Shown here: positions 7,855 to 16,991 of the stretch, in pieces
Layout: each line of letters starts with the position of its first letter
Numbering within the stretch: the first letter of the stretch is position 1
Assembly: GCA_032595675.1 (NCBI GenBank)
Contig: JAVQMD010000001.1
Coordinates: 2,016,640-2,080,639 of the forward strand
Direction: 5' to 3'
DNA length: 64,000 nt
Source of the DNA: Candidatus Electrothrix rattekaaiensis
GTDB taxonomy: Bacteria > Desulfobacterota > Desulfobulbia > Desulfobulbales > Desulfobulbaceae
Notes under the pieces: generated by a model
What the model was told of the DNA's origin: nothing
What the model saw: the letters and a program-made list of their open reading frames with translations, nothing else
Database searches by the model: none
Translations under genes and position numbers: made by a program

Positions 7855-9633
7855 TTATTTCTTTTCAACACTGACCAGCATTTCCTCGATAACTGCTAAA
7901 CCACCCTGCCAGAATTCAGGATCATTAAGATCGATATCAAAAGGTTTGAGCAGCTCATAGGGTGACTGATTGCCTCCCTGACTCAGGAGGTGAATATACT
8001 TGGGCACAAAGGAAGCTGCACCTTCTTGCTGGTAGATGCGGTAGAGGGCAAGGACCAGCAGCTCGCCAAAGGCATAGGAGTAGACATAGCCGGGCGTGTG
8101 CAGAAAATGGGGGATATAGGTCCACCAGATCCGGTATTGCTCGCTCAGGTTAACGGAATCACCGAACATGGCAACTTGGCTCTCCATCCACAGATCAGAC
8201 AGCACCTCAGCAGACAGCTCACCTTGTTCTCGACGGGCGTTGTGGATCAAATTTTCAAACCGGTTCATAGAGATCTGGCGGAACACCGTGGCAAAGATGG
8301 ATTCCAGCTTTTGGCAGATAAAGGCGCGACGTTGGGCCGGGTTCTCCAGGATTTCCAGCTGACGGTGGAAGATGAGCAGCTCAGCAAAGACCGAGGCGGT
8401 CTCGGCCAGGACTAAGGTGGTATTGCTGTTAAAATAGCCTTGTTCTTTGGCAAGGTACTGATGCACCCCATGTCCCAGTTCATGAGCCACGGTGGAGACA
8501 TCGCGCAAATTGCCAGTATAGTTGACCAGCACATAGGGATGAGCGTCCGGCACCGCAGGGTGGGCAAAGGCTCCGCCGCGCTTGCCATTGAGCAGGGGGG
8601 CGTGTATCCAGTTTTTTGCAAAAAAGAGCTCGGCAATATCAGCCATATCTGGAGAGAAGCCACGAAAGCCCTCCAGAACCATTTCCCGGCATTCTTGCCA
8701 GGAGATTTGCTGGTCCGGCAAAGAGGGCAAAGGCACGTAGCGGTCATAATCCTGTAACTCGTCTAAACCAAGAAGATCCTTTTTCAGACGATAGTAACGC
8801 TGCACCAGATCATAGCGGCCCACCGAGGCCGTGACCAGGGCATCAACGGTTACATCTTCCAGCTCGTTGGACAGATTTCTTGTCCTGATCCAGGAGGAAT
8901 AGTTACGCAACCGGTCGCTGATCATCTTTTCCGCCAGAATGGTGTTAAAGATATGGGTAAGGATATGGAGTTGGCTTTGCAGGCCATCAGTCAGCTCCTG
9001 GGCCGCCTTACGCCGTACTTCCCGGTCGCTGTCATAGAGATCAGACAGCACCTCTTCCTCACCCCGTTTGTCTTCACCAAATTCCAAATGACCCAGTACC
9101 TTTTCAAAGAGGTTGAGCCAGCTTTCCGTGCCCACCGGCTCAAATTCCACCAGTAATTCTTCTTCTGCTTCAGAAAGAAGATGATCGGCATAGCGGCGGA
9201 GACTCGTCAGGAAATGGTCATAGACCGCGACCTCCTCATGGGCCAGCAGGCGATCCGCAAGAGGCTGGTCCATCTTGGCCCATTCCAAATTAAAAAAGAC
9301 CAACTTGCGCCCGAGCTTGCTGCTTTCTTCTTTGATCTTTTGGAGAAAGGCACCTGCCTTGGCGTTTTTCACCTGGGTGGAGAAATTGAGAAAGGCATAG
9401 GTCTCAATTCGGCCCATATTGGTCTGGATGCGCTCCAGCCGCCGGACCGTGCGGGCGAAAGTCGCCGGTTCCAGCTCAGCCAGTTTGCCCTGATTTTCTT
9501 GGAGGAGGTCTGCTTCCTGGTGGCAAAAGTCCAGATCATCCTGGATCTGTTGGTCGTCCAGGGATTCATAGAGATCTTTGAGATTCCACAGCACCTCGGT
9601 GGTGTTGAGTTCGGTATTGCGTTGTGTTGACAT
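7855..9633 (-). CDS. pepF: Oligoendopeptidase F, M3 metallopeptidase
   Basis: Cytoplasmic zinc peptidase that cuts short peptides. The 592-residue protein has an alpha-helical N-terminal lobe, GGAFAHPAVPDAHPYVLVNY before the active site, and the zinc motif VAHELGHGVHQYLA (HExGH) with the third ligand in LAETASVFAELL. Length is normal for the family. AGGA lies about 6 bases upstream of the ATG. It is a single gene, with about 210 bases of AT-rich spacer to its left and an accessory zone to its right. Confidence 0.93.
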   Translation of the reverse strand: MSTQRNTELNTTEVLWNLKDLYESLDDQQIQDDLDFCHQEADLLQENQGKLAELEPATFARTVRRLERIQTNMGRIETYAFLNFSTQVKNAKAGAFLQKIKEESSKLGRKLVFFNLEWAKMDQPLADRLLAHEEVAVYDHFLTSLRRYADHLLSEAEEELLVEFEPVGTESWLNLFEKVLGHLEFGEDKRGEEEVLSDLYDSDREVRRKAAQELTDGLQSQLHILTHIFNTILAEKMISDRLRNYSSWIRTRNLSNELEDVTVDALVTASVGRYDLVQRYYRLKKDLLGLDELQDYDRYVPLPSLPDQQISWQECREMVLEGFRGFSPDMADIAELFFAKNWIHAPLLNGKRGGAFAHPAVPDAHPYVLVNYTGNLRDVSTVAHELGHGVHQYLAKEQGYFNSNTTLVLAETASVFAELLIFHRQLEILENPAQRRAFICQKLESIFATVFRQISMNRFENLIHNARREQGELSAEVLSDLWMESQVAMFGDSVNLSEQYRIWWTYIPHFLHTPGYVYSYAFGELLVLALYRIYQQEGAASFVPKYIHLLSQGGNQSPYELLKPFDIDLNDPEFWQGGLAVIEEMLVSVEKK

Positions 9634-9702
9634 GGTTTTCCTATAGTTGAAGATTGGGGCGACAAAAATTAATGTGGATCGCTGAGCTGTGTAGGGCTGA
9701 AG

Positions 9703-10854
9703 TTAAAGAACTTGCCAGTACCCCCCTTTGGCTGGGCCGATCCTTTTTAGCTTTTCCGTCTGACGGAGTTTACGGATGGCCCGTTCAACAGCACTTTCTG
9801 ATCGGTTGAGAAGGTCTGCAAGTTCTGGAATCGTCATGGTCGGTGTTGCTGTCAGGAATTGGAGAATTTGTTCCGTTGTTTTCCCCAGCGTTTTCCCGGC
9901 GTTTTCCCAGCGTTTCCCCGGCGTTTTGCTTTGTTCCCCTTCACTCTCTTTCCAGAACATTTCCAATCTGGTTTGGTCATAGGGCGTAAAGGTATCAAAA
10001 AGACAAAGGGTTCCGCCGTTGCTTTCCCATCCCTGACGAATTTTCGGCAGACCAGAACCGGCCCGTTCTCCGAGATTGATCATCAGAAAAAGCTGGTGCA
10101 GGGTTTGGTTGCGGCAATCGCTTTATCCGCCTTGCAGGGCCTGCTCTGTCGGCACCCGCATCAAGCCGGGATTGCGAAAGAGAAAGCCTTCAGGGTCTTT
10201 TTTGATAAGAATAGATGCCCGGTCGCTGTAATCAGCATGGACAAGGGTGTTGACCAAGGCCTCCCGTAAGGCACGATGGAGCAGGGTGTCGTCTTGACGA
10301 ACATGGCCCTTGAGCAGAAAGGGTACTTTAAGGTCCGCTGTCAGCTTGCGGGATATCCTCAGGAAAAAATCAAAAATGTTACCGGACCAAGTGCCGTCTG
10401 GGATGACTCTGTCGAGCCAACGGGTATGCGAGCCTTTGTCCTCCCCCTGTTCCTGATAATCGACAAAATAATCAGGAACAGCCTCCTGGATGGAGGGCCA
10501 TTGACCGAACATGAGTAGGCCCGCCAAGGTCAGCCCTTTTTCTCCTGATTGCCGGTCCTGACGAAACCCACCTTGGACGCAGAGAAATTCCTGGTCAGGC
10601 AGGGCATTCCAGGGATGATCTGGGCGCAGAGAGGAAAGCATTTGGCGATATCTGTGCAGGCTTTCAATATCTATGTCATGCAGGTCAAAGCCGGACAGTA
10701 TTTTTTGATCTTGATTGTTGGTAGAATTGCTGTAGGTAGGCCAGAAATCTTTGGGCAGCTGCCCTTTGCCGTCGCGGCCAGCAGCCAGTTTGCATTCAAG
10801 CTCAACGCTTTCCGAGAGGTTGCAGATATCCTGTAATGTCTCGATGTTGACCAT
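9703..10854 (-). pseudogene. Broken ATP-binding / AlbA_2 (Schlafen-like) transcriptional regulator gene
   Basis: Two pieces in one frame are separated by a single TAA at 10123-10125. Before it the protein ends FRNPGLMRVPTEQALQGG; after the stop the same frame reads SDCRNQTLHQLFLMINLGER, the expected continuation of the ATPase-like C-terminal domain in this family. A second lesion is seen near the N-terminus: the AlbA_2 start (ESVELECKLAAGRDGKGQLP then KDFWPTYS) runs straight into the part that normally follows the AlbA domain (QDQKILSGFDLHDIDIESLH), so roughly 120-130 residues are missing. The C-terminal end holds a winged-helix (PELADLLNRSESAVERAIRK). The 5-prime limit is uncertain: the frame is open to 11085, and Met at 10854 is close to the family start. 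The codon lost to TAA was probably GAA. Confidence 0.8.
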
Positions 10855-11110
10855 TCCGGTGTGTTGTCTCGTGTTGCGCAGGGCAATAATGCCGGTTTGC
10901 TGTTCTGGGGTGATGGTTTTCCAGGGGGAAATAATTGCTCCTTGAACGTAAATTATTAGAGCACTTATCAGGAAATTGCAAGCATGGAAGGGGGAATTGT
11001 GGTTGAGTGAGGGGAGGTTTTGCGATAGCCTGTTTCCACTGAAGAAGTGGGGTGTATTAGCTCGGTCTGGTATGGAGTGGGGCATTCGTTCTATCTTTTC
11101 GCAGAAAAAA

Positions 11111-11189
11111 TATACAAAAAGGTATAATCAAAGTATTTCCAGGTGTATTATTTAGATGAGAAGATAGAAGAAATATACTTGGAGGTATA
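11111..11189. promoter_or_regulatory. AT-rich region with two TATAC-N6-GTATA inverted repeats
   Basis: Two copies of the inverted repeat TATAC-N6-GTATA are seen at 11111-11126 and 11174-11189 between the broken AlbA gene (-) and the Roc gene (+). The interval is very rich in A+T. The spacing suggests an operator for a dimeric repressor, but no binder can be named. Confidence 0.35.
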
Positions 11190-11276
11190 AAAAATATATC
11201 TTTTTATATAAAAAATATACTTATCGGAAGCAGGCAAATGCTTGCGCAAGGTTGCAATGGATGAGCCGATGCCGTC

Positions 11277-11304
11277 GTAAGGGCGTTTCGCGAAACGCCC
11301 CTAC
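11277..11304. repeat. Palindromic repeat with GTAAGGGC/GCCCCTAC arms
   Basis: Contains a perfect 20-base palindrome (GGGCGTTTCGCGAAACGCCC) inside GTAA and CTAC arms, 22 bases before the Roc gene. It belongs with the elements at 456 and 41026: arms alike, inner stem different. Confidence 0.6.
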
Positions 11305-11325
11305 AGCCCGGCCTGAAGGACGCGT

Positions 11326-13902
11326 ATGAACAGGGAAGAAATTAAAAAAGAGCTGAAGCAGCTGCCTAAGGGATGGTTATATGCCTATGCAACTCGTGTT
11401 GCTGCGCATTCATTAGCAAACATACAGCAGCTAACAAACCAAGAGTATTTATTTGATAAACTCAAAGTTGCTATATATTTTGAACCCAGCTGCATTGGAA
11501 TTGTTAAACCATACGCGAAAAATCTATCTTCTTCTGAAGTGATTATATCGTTAAATAAAAGTGATGGTGCGTTCGCAAAACTTTTAATTGATTCATTTTC
11601 GATTCTTTTACCATCTACCGATGACACACACCCATTCTGCAACCTAAGAGAATTAACCTTTCTTAAAACATATCTTAACACTGGTAAGACTGTCTTCGAC
11701 TATTTCTATCAACCACTCTACGCCTCTCAATCACAAGAATGGCTTCAGGGTGGGCAAGAATTTGTTAAAGTTCTCCGAGAATACGGCCACGGGTTTGATC
11801 TCTGGGCCGACTGGTTCCAAGGGCGCATTGACGGAAAACCTACCGATAAAAAATTTCTTGAAGCAGTCGCTTATCTCCCAGAAGAAATCTTTGCCCAGGA
11901 ACCCAAATACATCAACGCCTATCTAAAAAGCCTTGGCAATGCCGCCGGTGCCCTCAACCGCGTCCGCGTCATCTTTCTCGGCTATGGCGAGGCAGGCAAG
12001 ACTTCCCTTATCCGCGCCCTGAACGGCCTGGAAGTAGATGAGGGCAAAGAAAAAATGACTCCGGGCATAGATATCTCCACCTGGGAGGTACCGAACACAG
12101 AAATCACGGCCCATTTCTGGGACTTCGGCGGCCAAGTCGTGGCCCATGCCACCCACCAATTCTTTCTCCGCTCCCGCTGCCTCTATGTCCTCCTCCTAGA
12201 CGGCAGAACTGAGATCAACGCCAATGAGCAGGCCGAATACTGGCTGGAGCATGTGCGGGCTTTCGGAAATAAGGCCCCGGTTATGCTGGTCGGTAATAAA
12301 GCCGATCTCTGCGCGGTCAACCTGGACATGGCCCGGCTCAAGGAAAAGCATAAGAACGTGCTCGATTTTTACCCGCTCTCCTGTACCCAATACCAAAACA
12401 ACTATGCCCTGGAGTTTCAGCGTTTCCAAAAAGACCTGAGCAAAGAGGTTGCTGAACTGGGCGTGCATACCGTCCGCTTTGGCAAGGCCCATCTGGCCGT
12501 CCTGGACGAGCTGACCGACCGCTCCGGCACGGAATCCTTTCTCCCCAAAACAGACTGGCTTGATCTCTGCGCAGGCAAAGGGCTTGCCGAGCAGGGCGAC
12601 CTGAATCAGGCATGGCTCCTGGACCTCTTTGACAAACTCGGCGTGATTGTCCATTTCCCCAAACTGGCTGCTCTGGACAGCTACATCCTCAACCCGCGCT
12701 GGCTGACCTATGGCGTTTATACCCTGCTCTATTCCAAAGAGGCCAAGGAAAAGCAGGGCAGGGTGGACAGGGACGAGATTGTCCGCATCCTCAGTGCCGC
12801 CAAGGTGGAGGACAACCTGGGCAATGTACTCAGCTATCCCGCAGAAAAGGCAGCCATCATCATTCAGGCGATGGAGCAATTCAAGCTCTGCTTCCCCTGC
12901 CGCCATGAATCGGACATGATCATCATCCCGGCTCTGCTGGATTCCGACCAACCCAAGCACGGTTTCGACAAGCAGGACAGCCTTGCCTTTGAGTTCGACT
13001 TTACCGGCTTTCTGCCCCGCCACATCATGCCCAACTTCATCGTGGGTCGCCATGATGAGATCAAGGGGGAGCTGGTCTGGCAGAACGGGGTTGTCCTCCA
13101 GCGCAAGGATGAAAGCGCAGAGGCCCTGGTTCAGGTGGATTACCACGACCGCAAGCTGGCCCTCTGGCTACGCGGCCCCAAGGCCAACGATTATTTCAAG
13201 ATCCTTTATGATGATCTCGGCAGAATCCTGGAACGGATGCCGGAACTCCGCTTTAAGGAATTTGTGATTGTGCCGGAATCCAGCAGAATCGGCGATCCGC
13301 CTTTGAATTTCCGTCGCTCTGATCAACCAATCCAAGCAAATTTTCGCCAACTGCTGGCAATGGAGGAAAAGGGCCGAACGGAATATGATCATGAAAACGG
13401 CACCTTTGATTTGTATAAAATACTCCAGATCATGCCCAGAGAAGCGAGACCAGCGTATCAGCAGGGAAATGATGGAAAAATAATATACAATATTGATAAG
13501 ATGGATGGTGATATTATGTCTGGTGAAACGAGTAAAAATGACAACAGCATTTCGATTGGTGACGGAGCAAATGTTCAGGGAAATACCATTGCAGGCTCGA
13601 CGATCCAGAACAGTTTCAATACGATCGCCGAATCTGCTGCTGAACCTGCCTTGAAAGCTGAACTGGAACGCCTTTGTCAGCAGGTTGAGCAGATGCTCCC
13701 CCAATTACCGGAAGAGAAGAGAGAAGAGGCTGCTCAAGACCTGGATAGTTTAGTGAAAGAGGCGACAAAAGAAACACCGCGAAGAAAATGGTACGAATTG
13801 AGTGCGGAAGGATTAATCGAAGCGGCAAAAGCTTGCGCAGGAATGGCTGCTCCTGTAACAGCTACCATCAAGGGCATTCTTGCCTTGCTGAAATCCACCT
13901 GA
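11326..13902 (+). CDS. Roc-COR GTPase protein without LRRs, likely conflict/signalling protein
   Basis: 858 residues. About 1-210 is a helical region of no named family, ending in a WADWFQGRIDGKPTDKKFLE segment of a kind I recall in front of bacterial NTPases. The Roc GTPase follows: P-loop GYGEAGKTS (about 219), Thr region TPGIDIS, DFGGQVVAHATHQFF, and NKAD; then a COR-like region to about 690. The tail has a Ser/Asn/Gly-rich stretch (ISIGDGANVQGNTIAGSTIQ) and a helical end (ELERLCQQVEQMLPQLPEEK). ROCO proteins use GTP to switch dimer state; bacterial ones are often thought to act in defence or cell signalling. Base composition changes along the gene: first ~430 bases and the tail are AT-rich, the Roc-COR core is GC-rich, as if assembled by recombination. 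Confidence 0.85.
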   Translation: MNREEIKKELKQLPKGWLYAYATRVAAHSLANIQQLTNQEYLFDKLKVAIYFEPSCIGIVKPYAKNLSSSEVIISLNKSDGAFAKLLIDSFSILLPSTDDTHPFCNLRELTFLKTYLNTGKTVFDYFYQPLYASQSQEWLQGGQEFVKVLREYGHGFDLWADWFQGRIDGKPTDKKFLEAVAYLPEEIFAQEPKYINAYLKSLGNAAGALNRVRVIFLGYGEAGKTSLIRALNGLEVDEGKEKMTPGIDISTWEVPNTEITAHFWDFGGQVVAHATHQFFLRSRCLYVLLLDGRTEINANEQAEYWLEHVRAFGNKAPVMLVGNKADLCAVNLDMARLKEKHKNVLDFYPLSCTQYQNNYALEFQRFQKDLSKEVAELGVHTVRFGKAHLAVLDELTDRSGTESFLPKTDWLDLCAGKGLAEQGDLNQAWLLDLFDKLGVIVHFPKLAALDSYILNPRWLTYGVYTLLYSKEAKEKQGRVDRDEIVRILSAAKVEDNLGNVLSYPAEKAAIIIQAMEQFKLCFPCRHESDMIIIPALLDSDQPKHGFDKQDSLAFEFDFTGFLPRHIMPNFIVGRHDEIKGELVWQNGVVLQRKDESAEALVQVDYHDRKLALWLRGPKANDYFKILYDDLGRILERMPELRFKEFVIVPESSRIGDPPLNFRRSDQPIQANFRQLLAMEEKGRTEYDHENGTFDLYKILQIMPREARPAYQQGNDGKIIYNIDKMDGDIMSGETSKNDNSISIGDGANVQGNTIAGSTIQNSFNTIAESAAEPALKAELERLCQQVEQMLPQLPEEKREEAAQDLDSLVKEATKETPRRKWYELSAEGLIEAAKACAGMAAPVTATIKGILALLKST

Positions 13903-13966
13903 TCATGTCAGAAAGCAGACCCTTGATTATCTGAAAAATAAAGATTGATACAAAGAGAGTCAAAAA

Positions 13967-14767
13967 ATGATCCCGAATATGCCAGCATTTGAACGGATAA
14001 TGCGCATCTCTACGCAGTATCTCCTTAGTTGCCTTTGCCTCCTCATCACCTTCACCGCAATGCCTGTTTCCGCGCAGACAAGCGAGCTTCATATGAAACA
14101 AGGTGATATTTTTTATCGGCAATTCAATAACCGCAACGCCTTGGCCTCCTATAAAAAAGCGTTGGAGACACAACCGAAGAACTTTGACTGTCTGAGCAAG
14201 ATCGTCAGGGCCTACAACGATATCGGTGAAGACCTATCTTCAGAGGAATCAGAACAGTATTATGAGCAGGCTGTTCAGTACGCTGAAAAATTACAACAGA
14301 TGTTCCCGGATAGGGCGAAAAGTTATTACCAGTTGGCTGTCAGCTATGGCAATCTTGCTCTCTTGCGGGGAAGCAAGGAAAAGGTTAAACTCTCCGGCTC
14401 AGTGGAAAAGAATATCCGCAAGGCCTTGGCAATGAACCCTGACTATGCAGACGCCTATGCGGTTTTAGGTATTTATTATAAAGAAGTAGCCAGCCTGAAC
14501 AGCTTTTTAAAGGCCTTTGCCCGCCTCTTTTTCGGCGACCTGCCAGAGGGAACCTATGATGATGCGCTCAAGGCTTTTCAAAGGGCAATCGCGCTGAAAA
14601 CAACAAGACCGGTCTATACCTATTTTCTTATTGGGCGTACTTATGAGGAAATGGACGAGCCGGAAAAGGCAAAACAGGCCTACCTGAAGGCAGTCGGTTT
14701 CCCTAACACTGATCATCGGGATCATGCTGTAAAGGAGCGTGCAAGAAAGAGATTGCAGTCATTATAA
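13967..14767 (+). CDS. Exported TPR-repeat protein
   Basis: 266 residues with an N-terminal signal (hydrophobic LLSCLCLLITFTAMPVSAQ) and at least four tetratricopeptide-type helix pairs: residues about 45-80 (NRNALASYKKALETQPKNFD), 90-130, 140-175 (IRKALAMNPDYADAYAVLGI) and 200-255 (ALKAFQRAIALKTTRPVYTY). TPRs bind other proteins; the protein is likely periplasmic. It resembles the arrangement of small TPR proteins with a long gap between repeats. It is 64 bases downstream of the Roc gene in the same direction; whether they function together is unknown. Confidence 0.75.
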   Translation: MIPNMPAFERIMRISTQYLLSCLCLLITFTAMPVSAQTSELHMKQGDIFYRQFNNRNALASYKKALETQPKNFDCLSKIVRAYNDIGEDLSSEESEQYYEQAVQYAEKLQQMFPDRAKSYYQLAVSYGNLALLRGSKEKVKLSGSVEKNIRKALAMNPDYADAYAVLGIYYKEVASLNSFLKAFARLFFGDLPEGTYDDALKAFQRAIALKTTRPVYTYFLIGRTYEEMDEPEKAKQAYLKAVGFPNTDHRDHAVKERARKRLQSL

Positions 14768-14788
14768 ATTTAAAAGCATTGCGTTTGC

Positions 14789-15610
14789 ATGGTCACACAA
14801 CAAAAAACAGACTGGCACAGACTGCTGGGGTTGATCTTCACCGACTTTTTCACGGGTTCGGCTTGGAACGTGGAGCTGGAAAAAGACCTTTCCATGAAAA
14901 AGCAGCTGCTGGATATCATCATTCTGCGTCAGGATGGTGGCAGATTCATTGCCCCCCTGCCGGATGGACTGGAGGGGATGAAAAAACACAACCTGCTGAC
15001 CTTCAAGTCAATCAGGGAGCCTCTCGACGACTGGACACTGAAAGAGCTGACAGGTCATTATGTGAATTATCGCAAGCAGATCAGCCCTTCCTTCAATGAT
15101 CTTTACCCGGAAGATCAGTTTCAGCTCTACGGCATCAGTGCCAGATACCCGAAAAAACTCTTTTCGCAGCAGCTGGAGTTGACAAAGGTTCAGGACGGTG
15201 TTTACGATATACACAGAGGCAGCGACAATATTCGGCTGATTGTTCTGAACGAAATTCCGCACGCAAAACATAACGCAATCTGGCATCTGTTCAGCGGCAT
15301 CCCCGGAGAGGTTGAGTTCGCAGCCCGTCAGTATAGAGGCAAAACACAGGAAATCAGCACCGTGCTGAACAGCCTGTTTGATAATTACAATCTGGAGGGA
15401 TTCCCCGTGTCCTACACAATGAAAGATTTTCAAAAAGATTATATCAAAAACCATCTGGGACTGCTTTCGCCGGACGAGGTGCTGGACAGGTTTTCCCCGG
15501 ATGATCGTCTCAAGGGACTTTCCCCTGATGATCGCCTGAAAGGAATTTCACAGGAAGAAATTCAGCTGTATCTGAAAAAACACGCTAAAAAACAAGAGAA
15601 TAACGAATGA
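14789..15610 (+). CDS. Rpn/PD-(D/E)XK-type putative nuclease with SPDDRLKG repeats
   Basis: 273 residues. The N-terminal part has the sequence of a degenerate PD-(D/E)XK nuclease: WNVELEKDLSMKKQLLDIII supplies the Glu and Asp, and the later LLTFKSIREPLDDW holds Lys/Glu. The C-terminal part has short repeats (LSPDEVLDRF, SPDDRLKGL, SPDDRLKGI), a hallmark of many proteins labelled transposase-like Rpn nucleases. Rpn proteins promote DNA breaks and RecA-independent recombination. It starts 22 bases after the TPR gene stop. It is not close in sequence to the two other Rpn genes here (17524, 28051). No transposon ends are seen. Confidence 0.65.
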   Translation: MVTQQKTDWHRLLGLIFTDFFTGSAWNVELEKDLSMKKQLLDIIILRQDGGRFIAPLPDGLEGMKKHNLLTFKSIREPLDDWTLKELTGHYVNYRKQISPSFNDLYPEDQFQLYGISARYPKKLFSQQLELTKVQDGVYDIHRGSDNIRLIVLNEIPHAKHNAIWHLFSGIPGEVEFAARQYRGKTQEISTVLNSLFDNYNLEGFPVSYTMKDFQKDYIKNHLGLLSPDEVLDRFSPDDRLKGLSPDDRLKGISQEEIQLYLKKHAKKQENNE

Positions 15611-15652
15611 GCATGTTGCTCCATATTAACAACATTGAAAAAATAATTTTCT

Positions 15653-16834
15653 ATGCAAAATTTTGTTTTTCACAACCCGACTAAGATTATCTTTGGTCGT
15701 AAAACCGTCCCCTCTGTCGGTGCAGAGACCGCCTATTTCGGACAAAAGGCCCTGCTGGTCTACGGGCAGAGCAGTATAAAGAAAACCGGGATCTATGACC
15801 AGGTACACAGCTCCCTTACCGAGGCCGGTGTCACGGTGGTTGAGCATGGCGGCACCCGCTCAAACCCGCTGCTGGATCATGTCCGAGCAGGTATTGCCAA
15901 GGCCAAGCAGGAAAAGGTGGATGTTATTATCGCTGTGGGTGGAGGCTCTGTGATCGATACAGCCAAGGCTATTGCCGCAGGTGTTATGGTGGAGCATGAT
16001 GTCTGGAAGTTCTTTATCGGCAAAAAGTCGATTAAAGCGGCTTTGCCCATAGTCACGGTGCTGACCCTGGCCGCAGCCGGGTCCGAGATGAACTCGGGAA
16101 TGGTGATCACCAATCAAGACACCCAGGAGAAGTTCGGCTTTGGCCATCGCTTGCTCTATCCCAAGGTGTCTATCCTGGACCCAGAAGTTACCTTTACCGT
16201 ACCGCCAGATTACACCGCCTACGGTGCAGTGGATGCCATTGCCCATGTTCTGGAATTTTACATGACCACCCAGGATACTGACACCCCGGTGCAGGCCCGT
16301 TTTATCGAAGGGTTGATCCTGAACGCAATGGAGTCCTGTGAACGCTGCCTAGAAGATCCCTGTGATTATGGCGGACGAGCCAACCTGATGTGGACCGCCA
16401 CCTTGGCCCTGAACGGCCTGACAGCGGCGGGGCTGGGTCGGGTGGGATTTCCCATGCACATGATTGAGCATTCCCTCAGTGCGCTCTATGATGTGCCGCA
16501 CGGGGCTGGCTTGTCCGTGGTCATGCCCGGCTGGCTGCAATGGTACAAGGAACAGGATGCCGCTCGTATTGCCCGGCTGGGGCGGGGCATCCTCCCTTCT
16601 GCTGAGCAGCAAGAGCTTGTAGGGGAGAGCGATACCGTTATCGCAGAACGAACTGTCGCTTTTCTCCGTACTTGGTTCAGCAAGGTCAACAGCCCTGTAA
16701 CACTGGCAGAACTGGATATACCGGCAGAGGATATTCCCCGTATTGCTGAGAACGCCTTAGGTTTGGCTAAGGTCTGGCGGTTGAATCAGTACAGCCACGA
16801 GGTTATTGAAGAGATTTTGCAGCGTTGTGCGTAA
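15653..16834 (+). CDS. Iron-containing alcohol dehydrogenase (butanol-dehydrogenase type)
   Basis: 393 residues, full length. Begins NFVFHNPTKIIFGRKTV, typical of the BDH/YqhD branch; the nucleotide loop is VGGGSVIDTAKAIAAG. The metal site is formed by Asp and His residues in DAIAHVLEFY, HMIEHSLSAL and DVPHGAGLSV. It reduces aldehydes with NAD(P)H, or oxidises alcohols; the true substrate is not shown. Monocistronic by spacing, with only a weak ribosome site before the ATG at 15653. YqhD-like (NADPH) is more likely than the NADH-type because of the GGGS signature, but this is not firm. Confidence 0.88.
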   Translation: MQNFVFHNPTKIIFGRKTVPSVGAETAYFGQKALLVYGQSSIKKTGIYDQVHSSLTEAGVTVVEHGGTRSNPLLDHVRAGIAKAKQEKVDVIIAVGGGSVIDTAKAIAAGVMVEHDVWKFFIGKKSIKAALPIVTVLTLAAAGSEMNSGMVITNQDTQEKFGFGHRLLYPKVSILDPEVTFTVPPDYTAYGAVDAIAHVLEFYMTTQDTDTPVQARFIEGLILNAMESCERCLEDPCDYGGRANLMWTATLALNGLTAAGLGRVGFPMHMIEHSLSALYDVPHGAGLSVVMPGWLQWYKEQDAARIARLGRGILPSAEQQELVGESDTVIAERTVAFLRTWFSKVNSPVTLAELDIPAEDIPRIAENALGLAKVWRLNQYSHEVIEEILQRCA

Positions 16835-16871
16835 TCGTGGAGTACGGCCTTGATCGTCCAGCCTGATCTGG

Positions 16872-16991
16872 TTACTGTCGGACAAAGATAACTGCCGTGC
16901 CGTTGTCAGCAGCTTTCAACATCAAGGTATTCCCGTTGATATGATAGCTGCTCACTGTCTGCAATGCAGTCATGAAGTCGTTTTCCTGCGT
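16872..16991 (-). pseudogene. Remnant of a second META domain, cut off by an in-frame stop
   Basis: Directly after the stop of the META lipoprotein gene (TAA at 16992) the same frame continues TQENDFMTALQTVSSYHING and ends at TAA 16872. This is the last third of a META domain. Paired META domains are common, so the gene once ran to 16872 and has lost the middle of the second domain plus gained a stop. Confidence 0.7.

Noticed and set aside
12196-13146. Open frame antisense to the Roc-COR core (316 codons)
   Set aside because: Lies over the conserved Roc-COR sequence and has no ribosome site or family pattern.
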